A DNA stretch of 64,000 nt from Bacteroidales bacterium (GTDB lineage Bacteria > Bacteroidota > Bacteroidia > Bacteroidales > UBA3663), in the NCBI GenBank assembly GCA_017449065.1, contig JAFSKF010000009.1:47501-111500 (forward strand). The letters run 5' to 3'. The notes beneath the pieces were generated by a model. The model made no database searches. It had not been told where the DNA came from and was given only the letters and a program-made list of their open reading frames with translations. The position numbers were made by a program, and so were the translations under genes. Positions 34,432 to 44,800 of this stretch are shown one piece after another; positions within the stretch are counted from its first letter, which is position 1, and every line of letters starts with the position of its first letter.

Positions 34432-35409
34432 ATGACACATTATTTATTTTTAATTATAGGAGCGATTCTTCTTACCGGATGTGCGAAAGGAAGTTCCCCG
34501 GCCACGTCTTCTGCCGCCCCAAAGGAAGTTCAGGCCGTGCCTGTTTTTTCTGCAGACAGCGCTTACAAAGCGGTGGAGCGACAGCTGGAATTCGGTCCGC
34601 GCGTTCCAGGTTCCGAAGCCCAGGAAGCCTGTGCTCTTTGGCTGCATCAGGAACTTGAACGCTATGGCGCCAAGGTGGTGGAACAGCGTGCCACAGTCAC
34701 CGCATACGACGGCACCCGCTACCCCTGCATCAATCTGGTGGGAAGCTACAATCCGGAAGCCAAGCATCGCATTCTGCTCATGGCGCATTGGGACAGCCGT
34801 CCGATCGCGGACGAAGACCCCGATCCTGCAAAACGCAACGAACCGATACCGGCTGCCAACGACGGAGCGTCCGGTGTGGGTGTATTGCTGGAAATCGCCC
34901 GCCAGGCATCGCTGCAAAGCCCTCGTGCCGGCATCGACATTTTCCTGACCGATGCTGAAGATCTCGGAGCTCCCTCCTCTTGGGAAGGTCCGCACAATGA
35001 GGAAGCCTGGGGCTTGGGCACGCAACAATGGTGCCAGAATCCGCATGTGAGCGGATATACTGCCACGTATGGCATTCTGCTTGACATGGTGGGGAGCCCC
35101 AATGCCTCCTTTTATCGCGAATATTACTCTGATTATTATGCGAACGATGTGGTTTCCTTAGTGTGGAAAACCGCCGCTAAACTGGGGTACAAACATCTGT
35201 TCGTCGATAAAACGGGTGCCCGCATTACCGACGACCATGTGTTCGTGAACCGTTCTTTAGGGATTCCTACCATCGATATCATCGACACCCGCGTGGGAGG
35301 CAACGGCTCGTTCTTCCCCTATTGGCACACCACCGAAGATACGCTCGACAAGATTTCGAAGGAAACCTTGCAGAAGGTAGGCGACGTCATTATGCACCTG
35401 ATTTATTAA
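34432..35409 (+). CDS. M28-family glutaminyl-peptide cyclotransferase-like lipoprotein
   Basis: A 325-residue lipoprotein (lipobox LTGC) with an M28 zinc-hydrolase fold. Visible elements: HWDSRPIADEDPD, the zinc-ligand Asp in AANDGASGVG, Glu in TDAEDLG, and the C-terminal His in YWHTTEDT. The single-zinc layout and DAEDLG motif fit glutaminyl cyclases, which convert N-terminal Gln of exported proteins to pyroglutamate; in Bacteroidota this follows signal peptidase I cleavage at A-Q sites. Several secreted proteins in this window have such ...AQ cleavage sites. An aminopeptidase role cannot be excluded. Confidence 0.85.
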   Translation: MTHYLFLIIGAILLTGCAKGSSPATSSAAPKEVQAVPVFSADSAYKAVERQLEFGPRVPGSEAQEACALWLHQELERYGAKVVEQRATVTAYDGTRYPCINLVGSYNPEAKHRILLMAHWDSRPIADEDPDPAKRNEPIPAANDGASGVGVLLEIARQASLQSPRAGIDIFLTDAEDLGAPSSWEGPHNEEAWGLGTQQWCQNPHVSGYTATYGILLDMVGSPNASFYREYYSDYYANDVVSLVWKTAAKLGYKHLFVDKTGARITDDHVFVNRSLGIPTIDIIDTRVGGNGSFFPYWHTTEDTLDKISKETLQKVGDVIMHLIY

Positions 35410-35466
35410 AGGGAGAGGCATAAGGGATAAAGATCACTTAAGTAATTTATAAAGAACAATATACAA

Positions 35467-35895
35467 ATGGCAAATAGCATTAACGAAATTCAAGACCAGA
35501 TCATCGACGATTTTTCAGCTTTCGACGACTGGATGGACAAATACCAGATGCTGATTGAACTGGGCAACAATCTGGAACCTTTGGCTGAGCAATACAAGAC
35601 CCCGCAGAATCTGATTGAAGGCTGTCAGAGCCGGGTGTGGATTCAGGCGGACTTCGACGAGGCCTCCCGCCTGATTCATTTCGTGGGCGACAGCGATGCC
35701 GTGATTGTCAAAGGTCTGGTCAGCCTGATTATTCAGGTGTTGGGCGACCATACTCCGGAAGAGATACTGAACGCAGACCTGTACTTCATCGAAAAGATCG
35801 GTTTGCGCGAACACCTTTCCCCCACCCGTTCGAACGGCTTGCTGGCCATGGTCAAGCAGATGAGAATTTACGCACTGGCTTTCCAAAGCAAATAA
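35467..35895 (+). CDS. sufE: SufE-family cysteine desulfuration protein
   Basis: A 142-residue cytoplasmic sulfur-acceptor protein that takes persulfide from the SufS cysteine desulfurase during iron-sulfur cluster assembly. The acceptor Cys is in IEGCQSRVW, with the conserved DSDAVIVKGLVSLI and SPTRSNGLLAMVKQM segments. No sufS is in the window. It precedes the DMT transporter by 23 bases. Confidence 0.93.
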   Translation: MANSINEIQDQIIDDFSAFDDWMDKYQMLIELGNNLEPLAEQYKTPQNLIEGCQSRVWIQADFDEASRLIHFVGDSDAVIVKGLVSLIIQVLGDHTPEEILNADLYFIEKIGLREHLSPTRSNGLLAMVKQMRIYALAFQSK

Positions 35896-35918
35896 ACAGC
35901 TAAAGCACTTCTGTAGCC

Positions 35919-36827
35919 ATGTGGATCATTCTGGCTTTCACAAGCGCCATGCTACTTGGCGTGTACGATGTCTTCAAGAAGATAGCGTTGCGCGACAATG
36001 CAGTGATTCCGGTGCTGCTCCTGAACACGTTCTTCTGCACCTGCATCTTCCTGCCGCTGGTGCTGCTGTCCAAATGGGGATACATTGCAGAAAGCCATCT
36101 GCTCTACATCCCCTGGACGCTCGACCCGCGCATTCACGGTCTGATTATCCTGAAATCAGCCATTGTACTGTCTTCCTGGATCTGTGCCTACTACGGGTTG
36201 AAGCACCTGCCCATCACCATTGCTTCGCCCATCAATGCCACACGCCCGATTTTAGTACTGCTGGGTGCCATTTTCGTATTCGGAGAGCAGCTGAACGCGT
36301 GGCAATGGGCGGGTGTAATTGTCTCGATTCTGGCGTTCATGATGATTTCGGTATCGGGCAAGAAAGAAGGTATCAGCCTGAAGCACTCCATCTGGATCTG
36401 GATGGTGATAGCAGGAACCGTCATCGGAGCCATTTCCGGCCTGTACGACAAGTATCTGGTCAATGTCCTGCGGGTCGATAAAATGGTAGTACAGTCATGG
36501 TACAATATGTATCAGGTCTTCATGATGGGCATTGTCTGCCTGATTTGCTGGGCGCCTAAGAAACACCGCACCAAGCATCCGTTCCGCTGGCGCTGGCAGA
36601 TTCCTTTCATCTCCATCTTCCTCAGCGTTGCAGATTTCTGCTATTTCTATGCCCTATCCTACCCTGACGCACTCATATCGGTGGTTTCGCTGGTGCGCCG
36701 CTCCGGAGTGATAGTCGGATTCGTGGCAGGATGGCTTTTCTTCAAGGAGAAGAACATCAAGTCGAAGTCGCTCGACCTGCTGTTTGTCGTCATCGCGATG
36801 ATTCTCCTCTGGCTCGGAAGCAAGTAA
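35919..36827 (+). CDS. EamA/DMT-family transporter
   Basis: A 302-residue inner-membrane protein with about ten hydrophobic helices in two EamA repeats. ASPINATRPILVLLGAIFVF, GEQLNAWQWAGV and the C-terminal ALISVVSLVRRSGV to KEKNIKSKSLDLL are typical drug/metabolite transporter elements. The substrate is unknown. It begins a run of closely spaced plus-strand genes. Confidence 0.88.
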   Translation: MWIILAFTSAMLLGVYDVFKKIALRDNAVIPVLLLNTFFCTCIFLPLVLLSKWGYIAESHLLYIPWTLDPRIHGLIILKSAIVLSSWICAYYGLKHLPITIASPINATRPILVLLGAIFVFGEQLNAWQWAGVIVSILAFMMISVSGKKEGISLKHSIWIWMVIAGTVIGAISGLYDKYLVNVLRVDKMVVQSWYNMYQVFMMGIVCLICWAPKKHRTKHPFRWRWQIPFISIFLSVADFCYFYALSYPDALISVVSLVRRSGVIVGFVAGWLFFKEKNIKSKSLDLLFVVIAMILLWLGSK

Positions 36828-36847
36828 TACTCTTAAAAACTATAAAA

Positions 36848-37453
36848 ATGAAAAACTTATTATTCTGTTTACTCCTTTTGCTGGGCACCACAACTGCATC
36901 TGCCCAGTTAATCAAGGAAAAAGAACCAGTTGACCCAAAGTACCTGGCAGGCGGTGTGCCCGAAGTGGAGGGCAACGTGACGTTCAGCCACACCTTTGAG
37001 GTTCCTGCTTCTTTTTCTGCTGATTCTCTGTATCTGACTTTGCAGCAATGGATCAAAAACTACTACAACAACGATCAGACCCTGAAGTTGCAGGACATTC
37101 TGTCCGATTCGATCAATCACAGGATTGAATTAGGTGTCGTCGAATATATGGTTTTCAAATCGAATGCTTTGGTGCTCGACCGCACGCAGATCATCTATAT
37201 GCTGAAGTTGAGCCAGAAAGGAAACAAACTGAATGTGCAGATGTCGCAGATCAGCTATTATTATGAGGAGGAACGCACGCCTGAAAAATATACAGCTGAA
37301 GAATGGATTACCGACAAACAGGCATTGAACAGAAAAGGAACCAAGCTGCTTTATGGACGCGGCAAGTTCCGCACCAAGACCATCGACAAGTTCGACGAGA
37401 TTTGCAAGAGCCTGAATTTCTGTCTCGACCCGCGCATGAACCCGATTTTATAA
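36848..37453 (+). CDS. Exported DUF4468-like protein
   Basis: A 201-residue protein with signal peptide (KNLLFCLLLLLGTTTASAQ). The mature part shows the DUF4468 pattern: FSHTFEVPASFSADSLYLTL, a mid-domain YKLxLSxK-like strand (IYMLKLSQKGNKLNVQMS) and a C-terminal helix (RTKTIDKFDEICKSL). The family is common in Bacteroidota, is periplasmic or outer-membrane associated, and has no assigned function. The start is the ATG before the signal peptide. Confidence 0.75.
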   Translation: MKNLLFCLLLLLGTTTASAQLIKEKEPVDPKYLAGGVPEVEGNVTFSHTFEVPASFSADSLYLTLQQWIKNYYNNDQTLKLQDILSDSINHRIELGVVEYMVFKSNALVLDRTQIIYMLKLSQKGNKLNVQMSQISYYYEEERTPEKYTAEEWITDKQALNRKGTKLLYGRGKFRTKTIDKFDEICKSLNFCLDPRMNPIL

Positions 37454-37474
37454 ATACGCTAATATTCCAATATC

Positions 37475-38899
37475 ATGAAGAAAATTCTTGTTCTGATGTG
37501 TTGCATCGTTTTGTTCTCGCCTGCCTGGGCAAAGAAGAAAGCGGCAACCGAACCTACCGATCGTGAAGTTTGGGCGGCCCTGCTCTATCGCATGGCTCAG
37601 CCGGTACTGGAGCCTATGGCAGAAGGACGCCTGCAACAGGTGATGACCTACGAAAGCGGCAATCTGGAAGTGTCGCCCACCTGGGACGGACGCAACAAGA
37701 AAGTGACCTATATGGAGGCATTCGGGCGCCTCATGGCAGGTTTGGCTCCATGGCTCTCGCTGCCCGACGATGACACTCCCGAAGGTCAGCAACGCAAGCA
37801 ACTGCGCGAGTGGGCACTCAAAGCCTACCATAATGCTGTCGATCCTAAAAGTCCGGATTATCTGGGTTGGGGTTCCGGCGGACAGACGCTGGTGGATGCT
37901 GCCTATGTGGTGGAAAGCTTCCATCGCGGCTATGAAGCACTCTGGCTTCCGCTCGATATTGAAACGAAACTGCGCTATATCTATGAGTTGCAGCAGCTGC
38001 ACCGCTACGACCCGCCCTACCAGAACTGGTTCCTTTTCTGCGGTATGGAAGAAAGTTTCCTCCTGAAAGCTTCGTACGATCCTGCCGTAAGAGAGGCGTT
38101 GAAGAACAAGCAACTGATAGCTTCGTTAGGTCTGCAGATCTCTGAACCTATTCACGATGCATTCCGCATCAAGACAGCGGTCAATAAGGCTGAGGAATGG
38201 TATCAGGGAGACGGCTGGTATTCCGACGGGCCTTCGTTCGCCTTCGACTACTATAACTCCTACGTGATTCACCCAATGTATGCTGAGTGTCTGGAGATGG
38301 TTTGCGATGTGCAACCTCGCAACAATTATCTGGTGCACAGCCTCGATTTGAACTACCGCACATTGGGTCCGACGGAGCGTCTGGCTGAAGTGCGTAAGCG
38401 CATGCAGAAGTTCAGTACCATTCTGGAGCGTCTGGTTTCGCCCGAAGGCACATATCCTGTTTTCGGACGCAGCATTCCCTATCGTCTGGCGGTTTTCCAG
38501 CCTCTTTCGATGCTGGCTTGGCAGAAGCGTCTGCCAGAGCAGCTGCCGGAAGGACAGGTCCGCGCCATGCTGACGGCAGTTATCAAGCGGATGTATCAGG
38601 GGGATCTCGAAAAGATTTTCAAGGGCAAGGCTTCCTCGGACGCTCCTACCAACTTTAATGCCGGCGGTTTCCTGACCATCGGTTTTGTGGGCAGTCACCC
38701 GAATGTGGCAGATGTCTATACCAACAACGGATCCCTCTACATGACCTCTCTCGCCTTCCTACCATTGGGTTTGCCGGCTGACGATCCGTTCTGGACTGCT
38801 CCTGCCCAATCGTGGACCTCCAAGAAGGCCTGGGAAGGCGAAGACTTCCCGAAAGATCACAAATGGCATATCAACCCGCAAATTCTCTATTGGGAATAG
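37475..38899 (+). CDS. Secreted DUF2264 protein
   Basis: A 474-residue exported protein (signal peptide ending near PAWA) of family DUF2264, an alpha/alpha-barrel-type family found in polysaccharide-utilisation settings of Bacteroidota. Conserved stretches include TWDGRNKKVTYMEAFGRLMAG, YQNWFLFCGMEESFLL, YQGDGWYSDGPSFAFDYYNS and SLYMTSLAFLPLGLP. The GH105 gene follows after a repeat-rich gap, so both may act on unsaturated rhamnogalacturonan fragments. The activity of the family is not established. Confidence 0.85.
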   Translation: MKKILVLMCCIVLFSPAWAKKKAATEPTDREVWAALLYRMAQPVLEPMAEGRLQQVMTYESGNLEVSPTWDGRNKKVTYMEAFGRLMAGLAPWLSLPDDDTPEGQQRKQLREWALKAYHNAVDPKSPDYLGWGSGGQTLVDAAYVVESFHRGYEALWLPLDIETKLRYIYELQQLHRYDPPYQNWFLFCGMEESFLLKASYDPAVREALKNKQLIASLGLQISEPIHDAFRIKTAVNKAEEWYQGDGWYSDGPSFAFDYYNSYVIHPMYAECLEMVCDVQPRNNYLVHSLDLNYRTLGPTERLAEVRKRMQKFSTILERLVSPEGTYPVFGRSIPYRLAVFQPLSMLAWQKRLPEQLPEGQVRAMLTAVIKRMYQGDLEKIFKGKASSDAPTNFNAGGFLTIGFVGSHPNVADVYTNNGSLYMTSLAFLPLGLPADDPFWTAPAQSWTSKKAWEGEDFPKDHKWHINPQILYWE

Positions 38900-38914
38900 A
38901 ATAACTATTTTTAG

Positions 38915-39006
38915 TTAATAGTTATTAACTATTAATTACTAATTACAAATTACGAATTACGGGGTTAAGCCAAGGGGCAGTAACTTGTAATCTGTAATTT
39001 GTAATT
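38915..39006. repeat. A+T-rich palindrome and ATTAC inverted repeat
   Basis: This gap holds a near-perfect palindrome TTAATAGTTATTAACTATTAA-like element (38915-38935), then a 20-base inverted repeat: left arm at 38941-38960 (AATTACAAATTACGAATTAC) and right arm at 38987-39006, 18 of 20 positions complementary. The same ATTAC units occur between rnfC and rnfD. It may be a short dispersed hairpin element. Confidence 0.6.
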
Positions 39007-39051
39007 AATTCGCAGAAAACAATCCCCTCCCTTAAAAACCTTCCTTAAAAT

Positions 39052-40239
39052 ATGAAAAGCAAAATACTGATCGCTCTGCTCTCTGCGGCTTGTCTGCTGC
39101 CGTCGTGTGCCACATGGAAATCGACGCTACCGAAACCGAACGAAGTGTTGGCTGACCTGAATAAGGTGAACACGCACTGGCAAAAGGAACACCCAATCAC
39201 TCCGGCTGACAAGTGGGCACCTTACGCAGATTATTCTCCGTTCTGGCAGAATGCTGCCTATCATACCGGCAATCTGGCTGCCTGGCAGATTACCCGCAAT
39301 ACCGATTACCTGGATTATACCCGTCGCTGGGCGGAAGGCAACCATTGGCAGGGTGCCACATCGACCCAGAAGAACAAATGGAGGTACGATTATGGCGAAC
39401 GTCCGGAGTTTGTTTTGTTCGGAGACTGGCAGATCTGCTTCCAAAGCTATGCAGAACTATATAACATCGACAAGTCGATGGGCCTGGCAGATACGGATCC
39501 GCAGCAAGTGGAGAAGATTACCCGTGCCCGCGAGGTGATGGAATATGAGATGTCAACCGATAAGAACGACTACTGGTGGTGGGCTGACGGCCTTTATATG
39601 GTGATGCCCGTCATGGTACGCTTGGGCAATATTACCCACAACGATCAGTATGGCGAAAAGCTGTACGAATATTGGATGTATGCTAAAAATCTCATGTACG
39701 ATCAGGAGGAACACCTCTTCTATCGTGACGGAAAATATGTCTATCCGAAACACAAGTCGGTGAACGGAAAGAAAGACTTCTGGGCACGCGGCGACGGTTG
39801 GGTGCTGGCAGCTCTGGCCCGCTGCATGGATGAATTGCCTTCCGACTACAAATACATGAATGAGTTCCGCCAGACCTATCTGGAAATGGCTGCCGCTGTG
39901 GCCCATAGCCAGCAGCCTGAAGGATATTGGACACGCTCCATCTTAGATGCAGATCATGCTCCCGGACCAGAAACGAGCGGCACAGCGTTCTTCACCTACA
40001 GCTTGCTCTGGGGCATCCGCAAGGGTCTCTTGCCTCGCAAGGAGTATCTGCCTGTCTGTCTGAAGGCCTGGAACTATCTGACCCAAACTGCCATTCAGGA
40101 GGATGGCAGCCTCGGATATGTTCAGCCCATTGGCGAACGCGCCATCCCCGGCCAGACGGTCGATCAGAAGAGCACAGCCGGTTTCGGTGTCGGAGCCTTC
40201 CTCTTGGCAGCCAAAGAAATGTATCTGCTGGCAAAGTAA
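39052..40239 (+). CDS. GH105 unsaturated rhamnogalacturonyl/glucuronyl hydrolase, lipoprotein
   Basis: A 395-residue lipoprotein (lipobox LPSC) of glycoside hydrolase family 105/88. Key segments: WRYDYGERPEFVLFGDWQ, the catalytic Asp region WWADGLYMVMPVMVRLG, FWARGDGWVLAALARCM, and GPETSGTAFFTYSLLWGIR. Such enzymes remove the 4,5-unsaturated uronic acid left by pectin or rhamnogalacturonan lyases. It follows the DUF2264 gene and is closed by a bidirectional terminator. Confidence 0.9.
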   Translation: MKSKILIALLSAACLLPSCATWKSTLPKPNEVLADLNKVNTHWQKEHPITPADKWAPYADYSPFWQNAAYHTGNLAAWQITRNTDYLDYTRRWAEGNHWQGATSTQKNKWRYDYGERPEFVLFGDWQICFQSYAELYNIDKSMGLADTDPQQVEKITRAREVMEYEMSTDKNDYWWWADGLYMVMPVMVRLGNITHNDQYGEKLYEYWMYAKNLMYDQEEHLFYRDGKYVYPKHKSVNGKKDFWARGDGWVLAALARCMDELPSDYKYMNEFRQTYLEMAAAVAHSQQPEGYWTRSILDADHAPGPETSGTAFFTYSLLWGIRKGLLPRKEYLPVCLKAWNYLTQTAIQEDGSLGYVQPIGERAIPGQTVDQKSTAGFGVGAFLLAAKEMYLLAK

Positions 40240-40270
40240 AAGAAAGACAACACGGAGATTTTAAGAACAC

Positions 40271-40309
40271 AAAAAAGGCCCGAATTTTCATTCGAGCCTT
40301 TTTTTATTG
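40271..40309. terminator. Bidirectional terminator between GH105 and rplI
   Basis: Stem AAAAAGGC-C-CGAAT / ATTCG-A-GCCTTTTT with a 4-base loop and A/T runs on both sides. It serves the convergent GH105 and ribosomal-protein transcripts. Confidence 0.88.
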
Positions 40310-40321
40310 AATGTGCTATAA

Positions 40322-40765
40322 TTACTCAGCAACAACGTTAACGCTGATAGGAGCGCTAACCTCACGGTGCAACTTAGCAACAACCTCATACTTACCGAGA
40401 GCCTTGATAGCATCAGCTGCAATGACCTTGCGATCAACGGTAACACCCTTAGCCTCGAGAGCCTCAGCAATCTGAATGTTGCTAACAGAACCATAGATCT
40501 TGCCTTCCTCAGAAGCCTTCACAGTGATGGTGAGTTCGCCGGCAGCCTGAATAGCAGCAGCCAAAGCCTCAGCATCAGCCTTGATCTTGGCCTGCTTCTG
40601 AGCCTGCTGCTTCTGCTTTTCAGCAAGCTGCTTCAACTCAGATGGAGTAGCCAGGATAGCCTTCTTGGTTGGGATCAGATAGTTACGGCCATAACCGTTC
40701 TTTACTTCAACAACGTCGTCCTTATAACCAAGGTTCTGGACGTCTTCAATCAGAATAATCTTCAT
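40322..40765 (-). CDS. rplI: 50S ribosomal protein L9
   Basis: A 147-residue protein with the canonical N-terminus MKIILIEDVQNLGYKDDVVE and GYGRNYLIPTKKA, a long helical connector, and the C-terminal RNA-binding domain (GKIYGSVSNIQIAEALEAKG). Last gene of the rpsF-rpsR-rplI operon. Confidence 0.97.
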   Translation of the reverse strand: MKIILIEDVQNLGYKDDVVEVKNGYGRNYLIPTKKAILATPSELKQLAEKQKQQAQKQAKIKADAEALAAAIQAAGELTITVKASEEGKIYGSVSNIQIAEALEAKGVTVDRKVIAADAIKALGKYEVVAKLHREVSAPISVNVVAE

Positions 40766-40795
40766 AATCGGTCTAAAATTTTACTTGGTTAATAA

Positions 40796-41062
40796 TTACT
40801 TCAGCAAATCGGTTACGTATGGAAGAAGAGCAATCTGACGGGCACGCTTAACAGCAGTAGCCACACGACGCTGGAACTTCAAAGATGTACCGGTGATACG
40901 ACGAGGAAGAATCTTACCCTGCTCGTTCAAGAACTTCTTCAGGAACTCAGGATCCTTGTAGTCGATGTACTTGATACCGCTCTTCTTGAAACGGCAATAC
41001 TTTTTCTTCTTGGTGTCAACTGACACTGGGGTCAGATAACGGATTTCAGATACTTCTGCCAT
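40796..41062 (-). CDS. rpsR: 30S ribosomal protein S18
   Basis: An 88-residue basic protein with [33 protein letters not shown] and [16 protein letters not shown], all typical of S18. It starts 2 bases after the rpsF stop and so is translationally close to it. Confidence 0.97.
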   Translation of the reverse strand: MAEVSEIRYLTPVSVDTKKKKYCRFKKSGIKYIDYKDPEFLKKFLNEQGKILPRRITGTSLKFQRRVATAVKRARQIALLPYVTDLLK

Positions 41063-41064
41063 GA

Positions 41065-41412
41065 TTATGCCTCCTGTGCTTTAGCCTGTTTCAGAGCGCG
41101 ACGCTTAGCGGCGTACTCAGCTGCATACTTGTCGTTCTTAACGGTCAAGAAACGGATGACACGGTCGGTACGACGGAAATAAGTCTCGAGCTTGTTTACG
41201 ATGGTTGGTTCGCCATCGAACTCCACCAGGAAGTAGAAGCCAGAAGATTTCTTCTGAATTGGGTAAGCCAGTTTCTTCATACCCCAAGCCTCCTCATTAA
41301 CAATGGTTGCACCATTTTTTGTGAGTTCAGCCTTAACAGCTTCTACCGTTTCCTTTACCTGCTGATCAGATAAAACGGGAGTCAAAATGAAAATGGTTTC
41401 GTAGTTGTTCAT
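41065..41412 (-). CDS. rpsF: 30S ribosomal protein S6
   Basis: A 115-residue protein beginning [20 protein letters not shown] and containing [20 protein letters not shown], hallmarks of S6. First gene of the operon. A consensus-spaced promoter lies 86 bases upstream. Confidence 0.97.
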   Translation of the reverse strand: MNNYETIFILTPVLSDQQVKETVEAVKAELTKNGATIVNEEAWGMKKLAYPIQKKSSGFYFLVEFDGEPTIVNKLETYFRRTDRVIRFLTVKNDKYAAEYAAKRRALKQAKAQEA

Positions 41413-41497
41413 AACTAACTGTTAAATTTTGATTGGTTTATTATTAAACAATGTGCTTCTGCCTACATTCTTATGAATTTCGCGCGAAAAGCGGTGC

Positions 41498-41529
41498 AAA
41501 GTTGATAATTTTTCTCGAAACAGACAAAC
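41498..41529 (-). promoter_or_regulatory. Promoter of rpsF-rpsR-rplI
   Basis: TTTG-N20-CAACTTTG on the minus strand, followed by CACC; one mismatch to TAnnTTTG and exact spacing. The remainder of the 270-base gap up to the small-protein gene holds only the terminator of the next operon. Confidence 0.7.
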
Positions 41530-41615
41530 TTTCCCCCGATTTCCTCATATTTTAAATAAGCGCCAACGCGTTTTTACCCCTTTTTGTCAGTTCGACGAAA
41601 CAGAAACATAAGAAA

Positions 41616-41647
41616 AGAGCATCCGGAATGAAGACTCCAGACGCTCT
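41616..41647 (-). terminator. Terminator of the pectin methylesterase operon
   Basis: Minus-strand stem AGAGCGTCTGGA / TCCGGATGCTCT, with two G-U pairs and a short loop, followed by TTTTCTTATG. It lies 40 bases beyond the small-protein stop. Confidence 0.8.
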
Positions 41648-41686
41648 ATTTACAGAATTTTGATTCCCTTAAAGGAAACCGTTCAG

Positions 41687-41866
41687 TTACAATTCATAAT
41701 CCGTCCAGTCTCTTGACTGTCCGGCACCGGCCACACGTCCGGAACCATTCCCTGCCTGATTGAGATCGACATTGGGTGTATTACCGTTGCCCAGAGAGGC
41801 TGCCAATGGCAGGCTGTTTTCAATCGTCAGGACACAGACTTGCGGGGTCATATATTTTCTTTTCAT
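41687..41866 (-). CDS. Small MKRxYxxP-type protein (59 aa) after the pectin methylesterase
   Basis: A 59-residue protein: MKRKYMTPQVCVLTIENSLP, then a Gly/Asn/Ser-rich tail ending DWTDYEL. Short proteins with the pattern MKKxYxxPxxxxVxIxxxxxLxxS are frequent in Bacteroidales beside exported proteins. There is no cleavable signal peptide of normal type. It starts 13 bases after the pectin methylesterase stop and so is co-transcribed. Its function is unknown; an N-terminal recognition motif plus variable tail would fit a peptide precursor or cell-surface small protein. It is similar in layout to the second small gene of this operon. Confidence 0.7.
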   Translation of the reverse strand: MKRKYMTPQVCVLTIENSLPLAASLGNGNTPNVDLNQAGNGSGRVAGAGQSRDWTDYEL

Positions 41867-41879
41867 AGCCAATCTCTTT

Positions 41880-44800
41880 TTACTTGATGATAACTTTCTT
41901 TCCGTTCACGATGTACATACCCTTTGCGGCAGGCTGTCCTTTGATGCAGAGACCGTCGAGCGTATAGGACTCATTCTCCCTGAATCCGGAACCCCTCACC
42001 GTCATGATGCCAGTCAGTTCCTCATCCTCGAAGTTGAAGTTCAAGATATGAGCCAGATCGGTGGTGGTAAAGTAAGCATGGAAAGGCAGAATCGTATTCG
42101 TGTCGTCAACAGCCCGATACAGTTGGTTCTCCGAGACGAAGTAGGCGTTCTGCGGGAGGGTGCCTGCAGAATAGGTTCCCTGGAAGGTTACGCTTCCTAC
42201 AGTCTGTGAAGGATCGTCAGTTGCTGCAAAAGTCACCTGCTCAAAGAGCCCAGAAGTGAAATTTTTAGTCAACTTAATCATACAAGGCTGGTTTGCCTCA
42301 AGGGCTGAAACTGCTGCAAGTGTCAGGACGCCACCGTTCACCGCCTTCAAAGTCACCACCTTAGCTTCGCTTCCGAATGCAGCAGCAATTTGTTCGCCAG
42401 TAAGTGCAAACGGCAGGCAGAGGGTGCTCCAGACATTGGCTGCAATAGCACGCTCCAGACGCACATCTACGGTCTTACCATCGAATGCAGCCACGATGTC
42501 GGATACATTGTCTGCATTTTCGTCAAGTACGAGGGTTCCGACAGCATTCGAAGCGTTGCCCAGACCACCCATAGCATTAGCCGCACGAACGGTGTAAAGT
42601 CCTGATGCGTCAACGGTCAGCGTAGTTTCTGTCTGATTGGCAAAATAGGCTCCATTCTTCAGAATGACATAGCAGCGGGCGTCCTCTACATCTGTCCAGC
42701 TGAGGGTAGTTCCAGTGAGGCTGGCAACCGGTGTAGCAGGAACAGCCGTCATATCGGTAGGTAGCCAGGAGTCGGTACCACCCAAGACGTTCTCCAAGGT
42801 GAACTTGGCAGCCTCAGCTGAAGTCAATACCGGAGCGTAAGTGTTGGTTGATGTTGAAGAATTGCCTCGCACACTCAGGTCGATGACCGATCCGTTCTTA
42901 TCCACAGAGTTGTACTCATAGAAATAAGTCGTCAGGTTGCTCATGCCATTCCATCCGTTGGCACTCGGTTCAACATTCATCGTAGTGTTCAGGTAGTAGC
43001 ATCGAGGCGTATCTTGCCAAGGACGACCCAGTCCGTAACCGGCATCGCTGTCGCCATTGGCTCCGTCGATGGTACACTGCTGGAAGACATAGCCCCACTT
43101 CAAAGCGGCACTGGTGCTCGGTGCCGTAATGACTGAGCTGCTGCGATGAACCACCAAACGGGTCTGATAATAGAAGTTATCACCGCCGCCACAGATGAAG
43201 TCCACAGTTCCGTGAATCTCGCAATCCTCGAAGTAGGCACGATGACCCGTTACCTGTGTATCCTGAGTACCCAACAACAGAACGTTCTTCATCACAGTTT
43301 TGTCGCCACCATAAACAGCTACAGCCACACCACCGTCAGTAGCTTCCTTGTCCTGCAACGGCTTGTAATAGTTCAGGTCGTTGAGCAGAGTAAGGTCTTG
43401 CAGATAGAAACCTGTCCGGTCGCGAAGGTTGACGGTCGGATTAGAGATACCGCTACGCTGTCCGCGAATGACAACTCCGTCGCGGCTTTCGCCAATGAGC
43501 GAAATGTTATAGCCGGAAAGACGCAACTCGGTGGTACCCATATTGTAGTCTCCATTCTTCAGGAAGATGGTCTTACGTGCGGCAGAAGCAGAAGTATTCG
43601 AACCGTTGACGGCAGCCACCGCTGCTTTCAGTTCATCCACATCCGAAACCACGTAATCGTAAACCAACTTTGCCACAACAGCTTTGGCATCGGTGTTTAC
43701 AGCAATATTGATTGCCTCTGCATTGACATTGCCATAACTGTCGCTGGCAGCACCTGCTGCAATGACGAGAGTATAGTCCTTTGCATAGTCGAGGCCCCAA
43801 ACCGGGAAGTAGAGGGTTGCAGAACCGCCATCAGCAGTCACATTACCGCCATTGATGGTTGCTTCGGTACTGAGCATTTCCCGATCGAAGGTCAATGCCA
43901 CCACTGCATGATTGTTAACAACAGTCACTTGCTGATCAACCAGCACAGGAGCTGTAGCAATGGACTGCTTTTCGATGGTAAGCTCGAACCATCCTGTTGG
44001 CTGCGAACCATTCTCGAGAGTGAATACCAAAGGTTTTCCAGCCTGGTGTCCTTCCAGGTTAATGACGAGGTCATACTGCTGTCCGTTTACGAAATTATGC
44101 TTAGCAGGAATATAAGCAGTCATGCCTTCGCTTGTAAGTGTACCGAACGAACCGGGCGCATAGTTGTCGCTGAACTGATGAATGATGAACTGTTTGACAA
44201 CCACATCGCTGGGCACAGAAAGCGTATTTGTCGAATTCGACTTCATCTTGAAACCGCTGTTGCTCCAGCCGTCACCGATAGGCGAAAGGGAATAGAGACC
44301 GTCAGTCCAAATATTATTGGTCTTGTCGTTTCCTTCGGTAGTATATTTTAGCCGGACGGTCTCATCGCCCTCTCCCGACACATAGATATTCAAGCCCTCG
44401 ATGACCAAAGTATAGTCTTTCTCCTTGCCTGCCATTTCGACGTGAATGGAATAGGTAGCCCGAGTACCGTTCAATGCAGGAGCAGAAGCTGTGACGGTGC
44501 TGCCATCCACCACCTTCACCTGAACTGTCGGGACAGCAGTATAGCAAGCGCTATAGGTGGCAGTCTGGTTATCGTTCATATCGCTGAGCACATCGATGCT
44601 GATTCCATCCACCAGCACATCGGTCAGCGAAATCTCTCCAATGCGGAAGAGTTTCAAGGTATAGACGATCTGGCTGGAAGCCGCACCTTCGTCAGGAGTT
44701 AGCGTCAGAGTGACTGTTGTGACTGAACCAGGAGCCGGTGTTGCCAACGAGAAAGAGCCGTCTCCGTTATCGGTTACGCCGACTGCATTACTGCTACCGT

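Noticed and set aside
43146..44351. Open frame of about 400 codons on the plus strand, antisense to the pectin methylesterase
   Set aside because: It lies wholly inside a gene with clear family motifs on the other strand, has no recognisable domain or promoter, and long antisense frames are common opposite such composition.
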